Shown here in pieces: positions 23,471 to 35,982 of a stretch of 64,000 nt of DNA. The DNA is from Mucor racemosus (lineage: Eukaryota; Mucoromycota; Mucoromycetes; Mucorales; Mucoraceae). Location: assembly GCA_027405735.1 (NCBI GenBank), contig JAPEHQ010000005.1, forward strand, positions 1,488,001 through 1,552,000, written 5' to 3'. The position numbers were made by a program, and so were the translations under genes. Under the pieces are notes generated by a model. That model worked only from the letters and a program-made list of their open reading frames with translations. It was not told the DNA's origin and ran no database searches. Each line of letters begins with the position of its first letter. The stretch's first letter is position 1.

Positions 23471-24259
23471 AATTCATACCTATATTCATGTAGAGTGGCA
23501 GCTTATTTGACTCAGTATTCATAAAGAAGATTGTATTTTTAATTATTATTGTGTCAAAGATTGTGCATCTTTCTTTGCTCATATAAAACAGAAAGTTATT
23601 AGGATCAAAATTTACAAAGATAAGATTTTTGCTGTCGGTTTTATGGTTGTAAAAGTGGGTTTTGAATGATCTTCAGATATTTTTTGAATGTTTTTATCCA
23701 GTATTGAGTGGAATTAAATAAAATCTGGAAAGAAGATGTACTTTTCTTCTATGGTCATTAGTTTCTGTCCGAAAATGGAAGAGTTATTACCAGAATAATA
23801 TACAGTAAGTGCTCTGATCTGGCATTGACCTATAACCGATTGTGAAAAGTTAAGCCCCTAAATTGAGGTACTATTTTTTTGTATTCCCAAGGTAGTAGAT
23901 TCAACTAAAAGCTACTCTGCATTTTTTGTTTTGGCAAAAAATATTGATTTTTCGTCGAGATAATCATAATAATAGTCCTTATCACAGCTTAAATATTATA
24001 GTAGCGGGATTCCAAAATTGATTTGAAAAATGAGTGAAAAATGATTCAAAAAATAAAATCGTTTAAATGCTCATGAATTGCAAAGAAAGTAGACCTAGTG
24101 TATTAAATGGTTTTTGTACAGTTTTAAATTCTGCACACATCTGAATAAAAATGTAAAATATATTTCACGTAAAATTTTGCGCAAAATGCAACTGAAATTT
24201 TGAAGGTTTTTTGAAGATACAGAACACTTTTTATAATTATACTTTTAAAAAAAATAATG

Positions 24260-24540
24260 AAAAAGATGTACAGCAAAATTATCTATCGATACAGCTATTG
24301 ACAAACCTTTTAGCTGCATTTTTCGTAGAGAAAACGAGATTTTTGTCAATTTTTTTTTCAAATTCAGAATTTGGGATGAGGGTATATAGGGGGAAAATGG
24401 AAGCTAGAAGTGAAGGTATCTCTTTGTATACATTTTTGAGAATATCTCCACGAAAAATCAATATTTTGAGAAAAACTAAACTGGGTCTGAGAGATCTCAA
24501 TGAGCTTGATGACATGAATGTAAAAAAAGCGTTACTCAAT
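24260..24540 (+). other. Open frame in family B copy B1 conserved with copy B2
   Basis: Reading forward from the block QQNYLSIQL to NVKK, the peptide is about 80% identical to the equivalent frame at 60050-60310, including FFVEKTRFL, NSEFGMRVY and SPRKINIL. Many nucleotide differences fall at third codon positions. The opposite strand is also open and similar (about 77%) with the same third-position phase, so the coding strand cannot be decided by eye. No known domain was recognised. It may be a remnant of an element-encoded protein and not a cellular gene. Confidence 0.4.
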
Positions 24541-24900
24541 TTAACGAATATTTTGTAATCTACTACAAAAAGGCCAAAAAAAAAGAAAAAAAAATAAAAG
24601 TGCTCAGAATTTTTTTATACTAACATATGTTATAGAGTATTTTAAAACAAGTAGGTTTTATTATTAAAAAGTATTAGTATAGCTTAATTTTTTGTAGAGA
24701 TATGAAGGCTCAAATATTTTAATGTTTAGCAATGAATAAGAGGTAAAAATCTGAAACATTAGCACTAAAAAAGTTATATCAACTGAAAAAGATAGGATAT
24801 TTCCGGATACTTGTTTTTGAGTTAAATTCGGTCATCTCAGGTATATTGATATATACTTTTATCTTGGTGTTATTTAGTGAAAAAAAAAGTTGGGCAGGGT

Positions 24901-25653
24901 TAAAAAGTTGGACTCGAATTTGAAGGAAGCTGCGAATTTTACCTGTTTTTGAGTCTTTTATGAGATAGGTAGTATACGGTGGCCAATTTATGTCTATTTT
25001 ACAGTGTCTAAGGTATATATTGGAATTTAATGAAATACAGATGAATACTTGTAACGGATCATGCGATATTTACATGGAAAGCCAAAGTCTTATTCAGCGA
25101 GATTGAGGAGAGGCTTCTTTAATTTTCGGATATACTGTATTTTGAGTTAAACTACTATTCTTGCAGTAACAAAAGCTATTTAAAGTGTCTCTGGCTTTAT
25201 CGGATTACAATAGCGGATCAAACACTTTTACAGAAAAAAAAAAAAAAAAAAAACGAATTTGTCATGATTGGTTTCTTATTATTGAATTACATGTGTACAT
25301 GTAACCTCAAACTTTGCAAAGGCTGTTCTTTTTGGGAAAAGCGGGAGGAATGGAATGCATATTATTACAGGACGCTTGTAAATATCAAAATGCCGAATTT
25401 AATATAGAACATTCTCTAATCGAGATCTGCGGTCAAACATTAATATGTGTTCAATACTTATCAGCGGGAACGAAACATCTAAATCTGTCATTATATAATT
25501 GTACATGGTATATTCTCTATGGATTGATATAAAATTTTATTTAAAAAAATTGTTGATTGGTATTGTTGATAATGGCAAAAGTTGTATTTTGTCTTTCAAT
25601 TCATAATTTTTTACATTTTTAGATAAGTCTGACAGAAAACTGCCCACAAGTCT
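24901..25653. other. Unassigned sequence downstream of the Sel1-repeat gene
   Basis: AT-rich sequence with an A run of about 21 nt near 25232-25252. No gene or repeat was recognised. It includes the 3' flank of the Sel1-repeat gene. Confidence 0.4.
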
Positions 25654-26969
25654 TCAAGCAGAAAATAATTTTCCCACCAAAGAATCGATTTGAGCTTGCT
25701 GCATCTTCATTTGCTCCATCAATGTTGCAATTTTCTCATCTTTTTCCTTAACAACTCTATAATGCTCTGCTAATGTTATATGATTGCTGCCATTAGTGCT
25801 ATTGTTATGATAGAGATTGATAGAGCCTTTGTTTCTTTTTTCTTCCAGTTTATTGATATATTCTTGAGATTCTTTAATTCCACCTTTTCGTGCCATGTCA
25901 AAGTGATAGTATGCTTTATCAAGGTCGACGCTTGTACCTTTACCATCTAGATACAATTCTCCCAAGTTTTGATGTGCTTGATTGCTGCCCTTTTCTGCAC
26001 CTCGTGTATAATATTGAAAGGCTTTTTCGTAGTTCAGCATGGCTCCTTGTCCCTTTTCAAAGAGATAACCCACATTACACAAAGCGTCAGGATAATCTTT
26101 TTCGGCTGCTTGCATATAATATATGAATGCCTTGCCGTAATTGATAGACGGAGAGTTAAAAAAATTAGCGTTGCTTCTTCCTAAGCCGAATTGATACATG
26201 TAGCCTGCATTGTATGCGCCTAAAACGTGCCCTTGTTTAGCTGCTCTTTCATAATATAAGAGAGCTTGTGCAGCATCAATCTTTACGCCCAAGCCATTTT
26301 TATATAAATGACCTAAACGATAAATTGCTTCTGCGTTATCTCGTTCGGCAGCTTGAAGATAATAGATGTAAGCTTCTTTAAAGTCTTTGAATATTCTACC
26401 TTGGCCTTCTTCACACATGATGCCCAAGTTTAGCTTTGCGAGGGTGCTACCGTTTGCTGCAGCTTTAGTGTACCATTCAATTGCTTGAGCAAAATCTCTT
26501 GGTGTTCCGTAGCCTTCTCTGTAGAGGTCACCTGCTTTGCATTGAGCCTCAACATGACCTAGTGAGCCAGCTTGTTTGAAATACCACAGAGCTCTTTCTT
26601 TATCATCAAAGCTAGTAGTAAAAACATTATTGTGTAATGCAGTTGCCATCGCGAAAAGGGATTTTGTATCATGAGATGGGGTTGCAATAGTGCTACTAAA
26701 CAAACTTGTTGGTTCTTTGAAAGGGGCAGTGCTAGGGGCTGGTTTACCAAAACCAACTATTATTATTGTTCAAAGCGATTAGTTAGATTCTTTTACATAC
26801 TACATTCGCTTTTTTTTAAAGGTTGTTTTTATTACTTACATACTGGTTTTGCAAACGAAGAAGGTGCTGGTGAGGGAGAAGGTGCTGATGAGGGAGAAGG
26901 TGCTGGTGAGGGAGCCAATGCACTACCGAGTGAAGAAGTATTCTCTTGTTGTGTTGGGCTGAAAGACAT
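25654..26969 (-). CDS. Sel1-repeat protein with C-terminal coiled coil
   Basis: Two exons, 26969-26840 and 26756-25654, give 410 aa. After a Pro/Ser/Ala-rich N-terminus (tandem PSPAPS-like units, residues ~18-38) about seven Sel1-like repeats run from residue ~80 to ~350, with the usual pattern of A..WY.KAA..G...A...LG..Y..G.G (for example EWYTKAAANG and FEKGQGAMLNYEKAFQYY). The last 30 residues (KDEKIATLMEQMKMQQAQI) look like a coiled coil. Sel1 repeats are helical protein-binding solenoids found in ERAD adaptors and in Skt5/Chs4 chitin synthase activators. No CaaX box or signal peptide is visible, so neither role can be assigned. The intron is chosen because it keeps phase and joins KPV to FGFGKP. 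Confidence 0.8.
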
Positions 26970-28149
26970 TTTTTATATTTGATAGGAGTTGTTTACGGAT
27001 GAATAAGAGAAATAAATAGGAAGGTAGAAAAGATTATTAAAATACATATGCAGCTCCCAAGTCGCACAAATCCATGATAGTATCCGCAGCAATGGAAATA
27101 ATTTATTCAATGTAATACATAATTCTCTTAGGCGCAATATGTCACAATCGCAAACGGCATTGAATTTATTACATATTGCATTAAGATCAAATTTGAAAAT
27201 AAGCTTTCAACAGGCGTGTATAGTTTATACTTTTATATTCAATGCGGAAAACCAGCTTTATTTTGGTGATTAATTTGAAGAAACTATCAAATAAACTACA
27301 ATAATATCTAGTGGCTATTTTCTACTCGTGTATATTACGATGAATGAGATTTATTTCCTTGAGAATTCTTTGAAATGGAATGGTTTTGCTGGTGTGCAGG
27401 CAATAATGTTGTTGATCAGAATAGCTTTTTCTATAAGAATTGCTTTATAACCAAATAAAAGACCATCATGCAATCACAAAATATAATGCAAATGTTATTG
27501 TGATCATTAATTACTTTTAAAACATACATTATATAAATGAGTTATTGGTCTAAATGCTGGTGAATTATATATACTTTAATTCAATATACTATGATCCCTT
27601 CCACTAAGCGAAAATAGCCCCAGATTTGGAGTCCAAAACCATAGTTTAATCGGATAGACTGAGTGAATTTGGATTAAATCTAAACGAAAATATATGTATT
27701 TCAGTATTGAACAAGTAAATCTGTTGACATGGTAGATACGCCACAAGGGTTGGCTTAAACGATATTATTCGTTAAAAAGAAAGAGTTGAATAATTCTCGG
27801 ATTTATATTACTACTGTAAAGTATCATAAAAACGCTTCAATGCTATGTAAATGTTTCAATACCAAGTCTTTCCTGGTTGCTAATAAAGTTTTGCTACTTT
27901 TCTCAATTTAAAAATATACAGTATTGAATCTATTTTTGTATAAATGTGCAATTCCCAGAGTTTAATGTTGGGTGTCAGAATTTAGATTTTTTTTTTTTTC
28001 AAAATTAAGGATTTTATTACTAAAAACGAGTAAAAAAAAATATGATAAAATGTATTATTGTGTATTAATTGGATGGAATGGAATGACTGATGTTGAGTAT
28101 TAAAAATGTTATTATGTGGAATTTTGCTATTTACAATGAAAATAAATGT
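26970..28149. other. Intergenic region between Sel1-repeat and MGA2-like genes
   Basis: This 1.2-kb stretch lies upstream of the Sel1-repeat gene and downstream of the MGA2-like gene, both on the minus strand. It should hold the Sel1 gene promoter near 26970. No coding sequence or repeat was recognised. Confidence 0.4.
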
Positions 28150-31116
28150 TTAAAAGTGATACAATAATGCGTCTCCTTCTTGAATTGGAATAGCTGCATT
28201 ATTAAAGTAAAAATCAACACATGGACTAATAGTTATGTTATTACGTTGGTAATATTGAGATGCAGCATAAACTATATTAAACGTTAATGAAATAATCCTT
28301 CAAGATAAAAGCAATATAGAAACTTACCAAATAAATTTGGTAGCCACGAGACAGGGCTCACTTTTAAACCATGAGATTGAATACTTACATCCAGCAACTG
28401 TCTTTCCATATCATTGTATTCATGAGGAGTAAGCATGGAACTTACCATATCTAATGGAGTACCAATATTAGATGTCATACCGACATTTGCTCCAGACTTA
28501 AGTAAAAGTTGAATTACTAGATCTGCTTTAGAATGACAACTAAAATGAAGAGGAGATAAACCATTGCGATCTTGAGATTGAGTTAAAACTGGGTTTCTAG
28601 ATATCAAAAAAGCAGCAAGAGTAGGATAATTCAAATAAGCAGCAAGATGAAGTAGGTTTTGACCACCCAAAGTGGTTTGAGCGAGGCAAGAGTAATCAAA
28701 GCTAGTAGAAGATAATATGTTCAAAACTTGAAGCTCAGTGTTCTCTTGATAAACTGTAGCGTAATAATTGTTTGGTGTTTCACCATGGGATTCCGCAGTA
28801 TAATCAGTTGTATTAGAAGTAGATAAAGGAGAAGATTGTTGATTAAGACTTGAGTGAGTCTGGAAATAACTACCATTGGAAGTAGCAGTAGCAGATGGTG
28901 TACGAATACCGACGACTTGATTGGATAAATCAATCATGTTTTGATGTGAGGATTCAAAATAATTGAATATAGGAGGCACTGGACTGGTTCTTATTAATGG
29001 ATGCTCTTTGAATGATACAACAACTGGACCATTGTGCTCAGCAGGTGGTAAAATACAAACAATGGAGTTTGAATTACAACAAACATTGGTTGCTGCACGA
29101 TTTCCAAACATCAAGGTTAGACCGCGGTGAAAGTTTTCACCAACAATAGTAATTTCGACCCCACCAGTTGTAGGACCTTGAGATGGGACAATACGATCCA
29201 ATGTAGGTATGATGGGATGAGTAGTAGGAGATACAGGTGTTGATGTCATGGAATATGATGTTGAGAATGATTGCATTGATGTAACAGTTAAAAGAGAGGG
29301 AGAGCATGTATCAGGAATCATGATATCTTCCATAATACGACGTCGACGAGTATTAGGGGGAAGATCAAAATCATTATCTTGTAATATGATTGGATGGGAT
29401 AAGGCTGTTGATGTTGTCGTGCTTTGTGTACGACAATGATGTAAATTTGACATATCATTCACCGGGAGTTGAATGGAATTATAAGGCATCATGTTCTGCC
29501 AGGATGAGCCAGTAGATGAAGTTGTATTAGTAATATTAGGTGTCTTTGGAGATGTTGTCAATATAGAACCACTTTCTTCACTAGGTGTTGGTAAAGGAGA
29601 TGTAGTAAAATGACCAAGGAGAGAAGAATCATTATTATTTGTAGATGAAAAGTAGCCTGTACTCATAGTATTCACAGCAACAAAAGAGGTTTGATGCGGG
29701 CTTTTATCAAATTCGGTTTCGCTCCCGCAAATACTTGTCTTTCTGGAAGATGCAGGGGTGGTCAATGCGTCGAATTCATCTTCAGCTTCAGATGATACAG
29801 CCCTACGTCTCTTTCTGGAAACAGAGATTGAAGGAGCACGTTGCTTTGAACTCTTGTGATCGTCAGTGATCATAATTGCAGGAGTTACGCCAGTAGCCAC
29901 AACTATGCCTTTATCGTTTCTTAAAGCAAAACGGACACTAATAATTAGATTTAGTTATTACTGAAATGAAGAAATAAACCAATTTGAAACATACCGAAAA
30001 CCAATGCGTTCATTATGGTGGCGACAATAACAAGTGATACGAGTAGGTAGAATAGCATCACCAGTAGCAAAATTGACAAGTGGCTCACAATTGAACAAAA
30101 GAATACGTTGGCGATCTCTTTCAAATGCTTCATCCATGACATTAGAATTCATTTCATGAATAGAAGGTTTTGAATCTTTCTTTCTTTCAGCTCGTTTGCG
30201 CTAAAGGTTAATCATATTAATATTGTTAAGGTTTATAATAAAAAGTCTATTAAATATACCTCTCTACGCACACAGCCTTGACACATTTTGATTTTTTTAG
30301 TTTCATCGCTTTCACAGACAACGCGAGCTTCTAAGTCAAGTACCTTAGATTCATCTGAAACCATAGCAGCAGCACTGCCATCAAGTAGTTTCTGCTGCTG
30401 ACTTTTTCTTAATTTCGATCTTGCAAGCATTGAGTCAGCTATTCTAATATAAGACCAATAAGGAGCTTTCGTGCCATCTTTTGAAGTGAGAGATACACAA
30501 AGTTTGATTTGAGTTTCTACTCTAGATTTTGCACCACTATCAGGAATGCCATCCACGCGGATTTGGAGACTATCACTAAAACGAGAAATATCAATGAGTT
30601 TTAAAACTTTATTATGATATATAAACATAAAATCACGCATACTTTGAAATGGAAGGATTTGTTTCAGATCTATTTCCAACCTGGTGGAAATTTTTTTGCT
30701 TGTGATTGTGAAATTCATAGGATAAACTATATAGAAGGTTTTATGTTAATTTGACATGGCTATAAATCGGAGTATAACATTGGCCGTGTGTTGCGCTGTG
30801 TGACCAAAACGGGATTGTATATCATATCGAGATATTTCTCCCCATACTTACGGTTGATAAATATTTGGTTGATTTTGTTGGTAATGATGATTTCGATGAT
30901 GTTGTTCTTGCATCTATATTATATATGAAAAATATGTTTAATTGATCTTTTTATTCATTGAATTTATCAACTTACACTATCATTCAATGTTGATAATTTA
31001 GTTTGCATTTGATATGGCGAAATGGTATCATGATTAAGGGGTGATGTAGGTGGAGACATTGATGGGGAATCATTTGTGCCAAATTGAGATAAATAGTATT
31101 GTGCTTCTGTATTCAT
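28150..31116 (-). CDS. Mga2/Spt23-like transcription factor with IPT/TIG domain and ankyrin repeats
   Basis: Seven exons, in transcription order 31116-30976, 30913-30852, 30726-30643, 30575-30260, 30200-29995, 29937-28328 and 28271-28150, give 846 aa. In budding yeast Mga2 and Spt23 are ER-anchored factors, released by Rsp5/proteasome processing, that activate the fatty-acid desaturase gene OLE1. Seen here: the N-terminal conserved region (DSLQIRVDGIP..., then AKSRVETQIKL), a second block with CYCRHHNERIGFRVRFALR, a basic KRRRAV patch, an IPT/TIG fold at about 514-600 (GPTTGGVEITIVGENF) and ankyrin repeats at about 692-760 (NLLHLAAYLNYPTLAAFLI, GLSPLHFSCHSKADLVIQLL). The C-terminus after the ankyrins is short and shows no membrane segment. 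The exon at 30726-30643 is needed to keep frame; reading straight through gives a false start at 30718. Confidence 0.87.
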
Positions 31117-31420
31117 GATAAACAAACGACGTTGTATTTTATTAAATGTATTAGAAAAAGAGGTATAGATTGAAAGCAAATAAGAGCAAGACCAAAAAAA
31201 AAAAAGGAATTAAATGATTTCAATGAACTAATGCCTTTCTTTTAAATGTATTTTGAAGATGGAAAAATAGAAAATTAAAGCCGGAGGCAGGCTCTTTTTC
31301 GATATTGAAAGCAAGCTATTTAAACTAAACTTTATTCATGTTTGTAAAACATGTCAAAAATGGTGGTGTTCATAAGACACATTTTTTGTATCTCTCGTAA
31401 GATAATTCTAAAACTATTTA

Positions 31421-31453
<33 letters not shown>

Positions 31454-34400
31454 GGGGGTTCAAAAAGCTCGTTTAAAAAAAGAAAAATGCATCAAATGTT
31501 CCAAATCTCCAACAAAAAATCTGTATCATTTTCAATCCAAGAAAACAAATTACAAAAAGTGCCTAGAGTTATAGGATTTTTTGGTATATTTTTAGAAATT
31601 TGTCATTCTATTGTAATATTTGTGAAAAAAAAAATCTTTAAAACAAGTGCGTGAGTATAACTCAAATGATAAAATATGTGTCAACAACATTTCACATAAA
31701 AAAGTATCAGTACAATTATTTCTTTTTCATGCCTCTGCACAGGGAACATATATCTTGACTAGTTCTGAATCAAATAAAAAGAATTGAGCATGTTTAAATT
31801 TCTGTGGTCACTAAATACCATAAAATGTGGCCTGCAATGTAATGTGAATTGACTTCCCAAACTATGAAGGGATAACCCACAGAACATATGTACATATTTT
31901 CCAATAAAAAAAAGATATATTGCAAAACCCAAACATGCCAACAAACAATGGAAAATTGAATTATTCGTGCACTTTTTTGGTTTATTACATTATTTACATG
32001 GTAGAAAGTTCCAAAATATCAAAAATGTCCTGTATTAGAATGATACTGTAGTATTATTTTAAAACTTTACATTAGTTTCATGCAAAGCTGTAGGTGTTTT
32101 CATGGTTTTTGTCGGTATATAAAGCAATTGATTAATGTTATTATAGTGCTATACAAGTTACTATTCAAGAATACTTATCCGTAGTTACGTTATGTATCAC
32201 AAATCATTATCAAGCATTTTATCAATAAAGAAGATTTTTATTTGATATATATATGTATATTCAATCAATAGATATATTATTGATATTTGTATATATATAC
32301 ACTATTCAATATCAAAGGACAGCATCATATACAGATAAAATTCAGTTCAAGAAAATAAGTAATATTCAATGCGAATATACTGTTTTGTCATTTATGCACG
32401 CATTATATTGCACATGTAAGTGAACAATAAGTCTAAAAAAAGCACAGACCATAATTTCTTGAAACAGATATTTATCAAGCATTATTTAAAACCAAGTATT
32501 ATAAAAAAAAATATGTACAAGCATTAACTTTATTATAAAACGGTTTGCACTGGATTTAGTATAATAAATTCTATGATTTGAGCAACTTATATCTTCACTC
32601 ACAAGTTATACATCCACGTTTTCTTCTTTTTGTATCTATTTCGTTCTCTACTGTTTCAAATTAAGAATGATATGATTCAAGTCGCTGGATGAATGTTCTA
32701 GCAAATGCATACAATATTAGCGTAATAAACCATCATGCATAAAGGTAATGAAACAGACTGGGCGATCAGTATTATATTGATTGTTAATATAGTAGTTCCA
32801 TGCTTTACAGTAAACTTATACAGCTCAAATATATCTAAAGTCATATCTGCAATTGATTTTTATATGTACAGCAAGAAACTTTATATCTCTTAAAATGCTA
32901 CATCCATTTTAACAAAAAGATGTAATAGTGTTAACAGCGTATCTAATAACAACTCCTGATCTTTTTGACATACTCAAATGTGTTTTTATCTTTTAAATAT
33001 AGAGATTTATTCAGAAAGATTTTGCCATATTTCAGAGATTAATAATCAATTTTCATTAACAGATCAAACCATGCTGAAATAAAAAAAAAAAAAAAAAGGT
33101 CTCGGGGATGTATAGGATGTGTTCTACGCGAGTTTACAATTATATACTTACTGTATGAAATATTAGTAATGATTTGATGAAATGTAGTTGGCAAATAGTT
33201 TCTTTTGACATATGCATGGAAAATGTGGCATGAAAAGCATCTTATGAACAGTGAACATCAAAATAATCCATTATTGTAGGAAAAAGGTATCGGATAAAAC
33301 ATTTCCCCGGTTGTGTGTGATTTCTTGCATGTCTACTTTTTTTTCATTTCACAAATTGAAACTAATCGAGCTATACTAAAAAGCTTATTGAATCATTTCA
33401 AGGCCAAAATGCTTCACGCTGATTTATCCCAACAACTAATCGGCTCCAAACAAGATCGATGGTAAATCGCTGTAAATGTAATCGCGGAAATATCAAGTTG
33501 TATGAGCATTTGTGATATCAGCAATCATCATTTCTATCAGCCACTCTCCAATAGTATAATTTGATATTAAAATAAAAGGCGTTCATCAAAATATTTTTAA
33601 GGGCCTCATCAGCCATGATCGCCTTCTTGCTTTGGGCAGGGAAATTACTAATTGAGTTTATCCATATTGAGGAATATGTAAATTGTAAAATTCATGTTTG
33701 TATAACACCTATCATAGGTTGCCAAAAAAAAAAAGACCTTTGATTATACGAGGCCCGGCAAACAAGTTTAAGTGGCCGGATAGTAGGGTATGCTGTTTTC
33801 CCCAAGGCCTGATACTAAGAGAAAAGAAGAGAAAATTAATTGAAACGTACTTTCTATTCATCAAACAATACATAGTCCATAGACACATTGAACATACTAT
33901 CCATGATCAAATATAACATCAAACATTTTCACATGATTGTTATTGCAAATGTGTCAGCTATATATACAATTAAGAATAGTGTGTATATTCAGATTAAATA
34001 ATACGGTATATCATGTCACTACCAGGTTTATGCTACATGTGTGAATGTAAATTGTAAAATGTGTACCGTGCGTTGCTATTTAAATTAGAGTTTGATTCAT
34101 ATTTAGAGTTCAATTCTCACATTGGTATGTACATATGAATCATAATGTGTAATCCATTTATTTTTGATGATAGATGAAACACTATCTTGAACGCGAGTTC
34201 CTCTGTAGAAACCCTCAGAAATTCTCGAAAAAAAGGTACACTCCATAAGTTAAAATGGATTCTGTTTTTTTTTTTTTTTTTTTGGTAGATATCTGGTCGA
34301 GCAAAATTTGAAGTTCCAAAAAATTAAATTTTCATAATTTTCAATCTTCAAATTTGGAGTGTTCCCTCTTTTATATAATTAGCTCCATAACAAACACCTT

Positions 34401-34540
34401 TTATAATGCGTCTTAAGCACTACTAAACAAATATGAATTGGCTGCATTAAGTTACCTGTTTCTAATTAATTTTTACATCCCATTAAAGTCTCAAAAATGC
34501 GTAAAATTTACTACTTTTTTCTTGAAAACTGGGTTTCACT
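31117..34540. other. Long AT-rich region upstream of the MGA2-like gene
   Basis: This 3.4-kb stretch begins with the MGA2-like promoter. It contains an A run of about 30 nt near 31423-31452 and short TA-rich segments near 32248-32300. No coding sequence was found and no copy elsewhere in the window was recognised. Confidence 0.4.
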
Positions 34541-34633
34541 TTTCTTCACTAAATAACACCAAGATAAAACTATGTATCAATATACCTGAGATGATCAAAT
34601 TTAATTCAAAAACAAGTATCCGGAAATATTGTT
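34540..34633 (-). repeat. Family B fragment joined to copy A2
   Basis: The sequence is the reverse complement of about 24800-24890 in copy B1, sharing AATAACACCAAGATAAAA, CAATATACCTGAGATGA and AACAAGTATCCGGAAATAT. It abuts the left end of copy A2 and marks where that copy is truncated. Confidence 0.6.
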
Positions 34634-34698
34634 TTTTGTTTAATTGCTGTATTATTAAAAATCAAGCTTTTCTTAGCTTATAACAATGACAACAGGAT

Positions 34699-34930
34699 TG
34701 TCGGTTTTCGAGGATATTAAACAGCCAATTTTGAAGCCAATTCCATTTCTAACTCATATTGAAATGTAATTCTTATAAATATTCTTTTAAACCGAGACCT
34801 AGAAGCTCTTCGTTCTTTCTTTTACCATTAGTTTTTCTAGTAGTAAAGCCTACGTTCTCCATGATAAATGTTACTAGTCTTTATTATTATTCTTTCTATA
34901 AATAAGATTGTATGTATCCATAAACTCTCA
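34699..34930. mobile_element. Solo LTR inserted in family A copy A2
   Basis: The 232-bp sequence starts TGTCGGTTTTCG and ends AAACTCTCA, like the LTR at 18915-19132. It splits the block that in A3 reads continuously (GGGATGTTTCTGATTTTAG at 40412-40430). The flanks are AGGAT and AAAAT, an imperfect 5-bp duplication that can be explained by G-to-A changes from the GGGAT seen in A1 and A3. It is more decayed than the other copy. Confidence 0.7.
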
Positions 34931-34949
34931 AAAATGTTTCTGATTTTAG

Positions 34950-35180
34950 ATTGACATTTATCATAAGGCGGGTTAATGATACAATGATACATTTCATACT
35001 ACTGTGGATGGAATTAGTCAATTTAATTTATGGAATTTGAATGCAAATACCGAGGAACCGTTTGTAAGTACCTAAGTTGGTTCTGGTAACGCATTGAATA
35101 AATTGGCTTGGGACAAAGAGGGTAAAAATGCGGCAATAGGTTCCAATCATGGCCATGGTTATGTTTATAATACTGGATAG
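34950..35180 (+). pseudogene. Decayed dynein intermediate chain-like exon(s) in copy A2
   Basis: Same segment as in A1 and A3, with LWNLNANTE and NALNKLAWDKEGKNAAIGS readable in pieces. In-frame stops and indels break it. The acceptor-like TGATTTTAG and a downstream GGTAGG mark former intron edges. Confidence 0.6.
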
Positions 35181-35982
35181 GTAGGACTAAAACTTAATGT
35201 AAATCACCTCTAACGCAATAATTATAAAGTAAGGCTACACTATCATCAAATAAACTACCACATAATATTAACATACGTAAATATTTACAGTAATAAACTT
35301 GATATAAGTGGGTACAACATCGTAAATTCTTAGAAAGTTCTCAAGTATTATAAAATCTCTTATTTTTAAGGCTTATAAGGCTAATAAGCGGAATATTAAT
35401 TTAGAAAATTATTCCTGTCCAGATCATCAATTTTGACATTTTTTAATTTTTTTTTCTGATTTTGCAAATCTAGAGTTAATTATACTACCAATTATAAAAA
35501 CAAAAAATATACACATATAGAGAATGTAGCGCTCTATTTGATCAATAAAAAATAACAAACATTTTTATTGCAAAATATTACATGAAAATCCTTTAATCAA
35601 AAATCCGTTTTTGGGCCAAAAGTACAAAATTTCATTACCTAACTTTTGATGTTAAGCTTTTATAAAATGCGTATTAGCTATGCCTACAATTTTCTCTCAT
35701 AATGTAGTATATTTGAACGTTGATTTTGGTATCAAAATTTGATTTTTCTGTTTTTTGATCAAAATCATGAGTGTTGGTAAGGATAAAATGAGCCCCGAAA
35801 AATGTCCGCTATAAATTCTGAATTTTCAGACCGTACATGGTTAAATATAAGAAAAGTACAAAAAAGGACGCTTTTTTATTTAAAACTGAGATATACTGTA
35901 TACCATAGTATAAGAGATGTAGCCATTCAATCGTGCTACAGTATGCTCAATTACGGCGTCGCTCTACGGTCTCGCTTGCAGT

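Larger units (their letters stand above)
22980..24900 (+). repeat. Family B repeat, longest copy (B1)
   Basis: Blocks of this copy reappear in order in other places: CCAACTTGTT and TTACCGAATGCAC (also 62120-62150, 38960-39090), the TAGGATCAAAATT.ACAAAGAT region (62440), the AAATTGAGGTA block (59635, 62740) and the open frame at 24260-24500 (60040-60300). It is interrupted by the 363-bp MITE at 23108-23470. Similarity is about 75-85% by eye to copy B2. No terminal repeats or target duplication were identified, so the class is unknown. Ends are approximate. Confidence 0.65.

Noticed and set aside
30643..30718. Start of the Mga2/Spt23-like protein at the ATG at 30718
   Set aside because: That frame needs the intron 30642-30576 to be read through. 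The alternative with upstream exons to 31116 keeps phase across three more junctions and gives a Mga2-like N-terminus.
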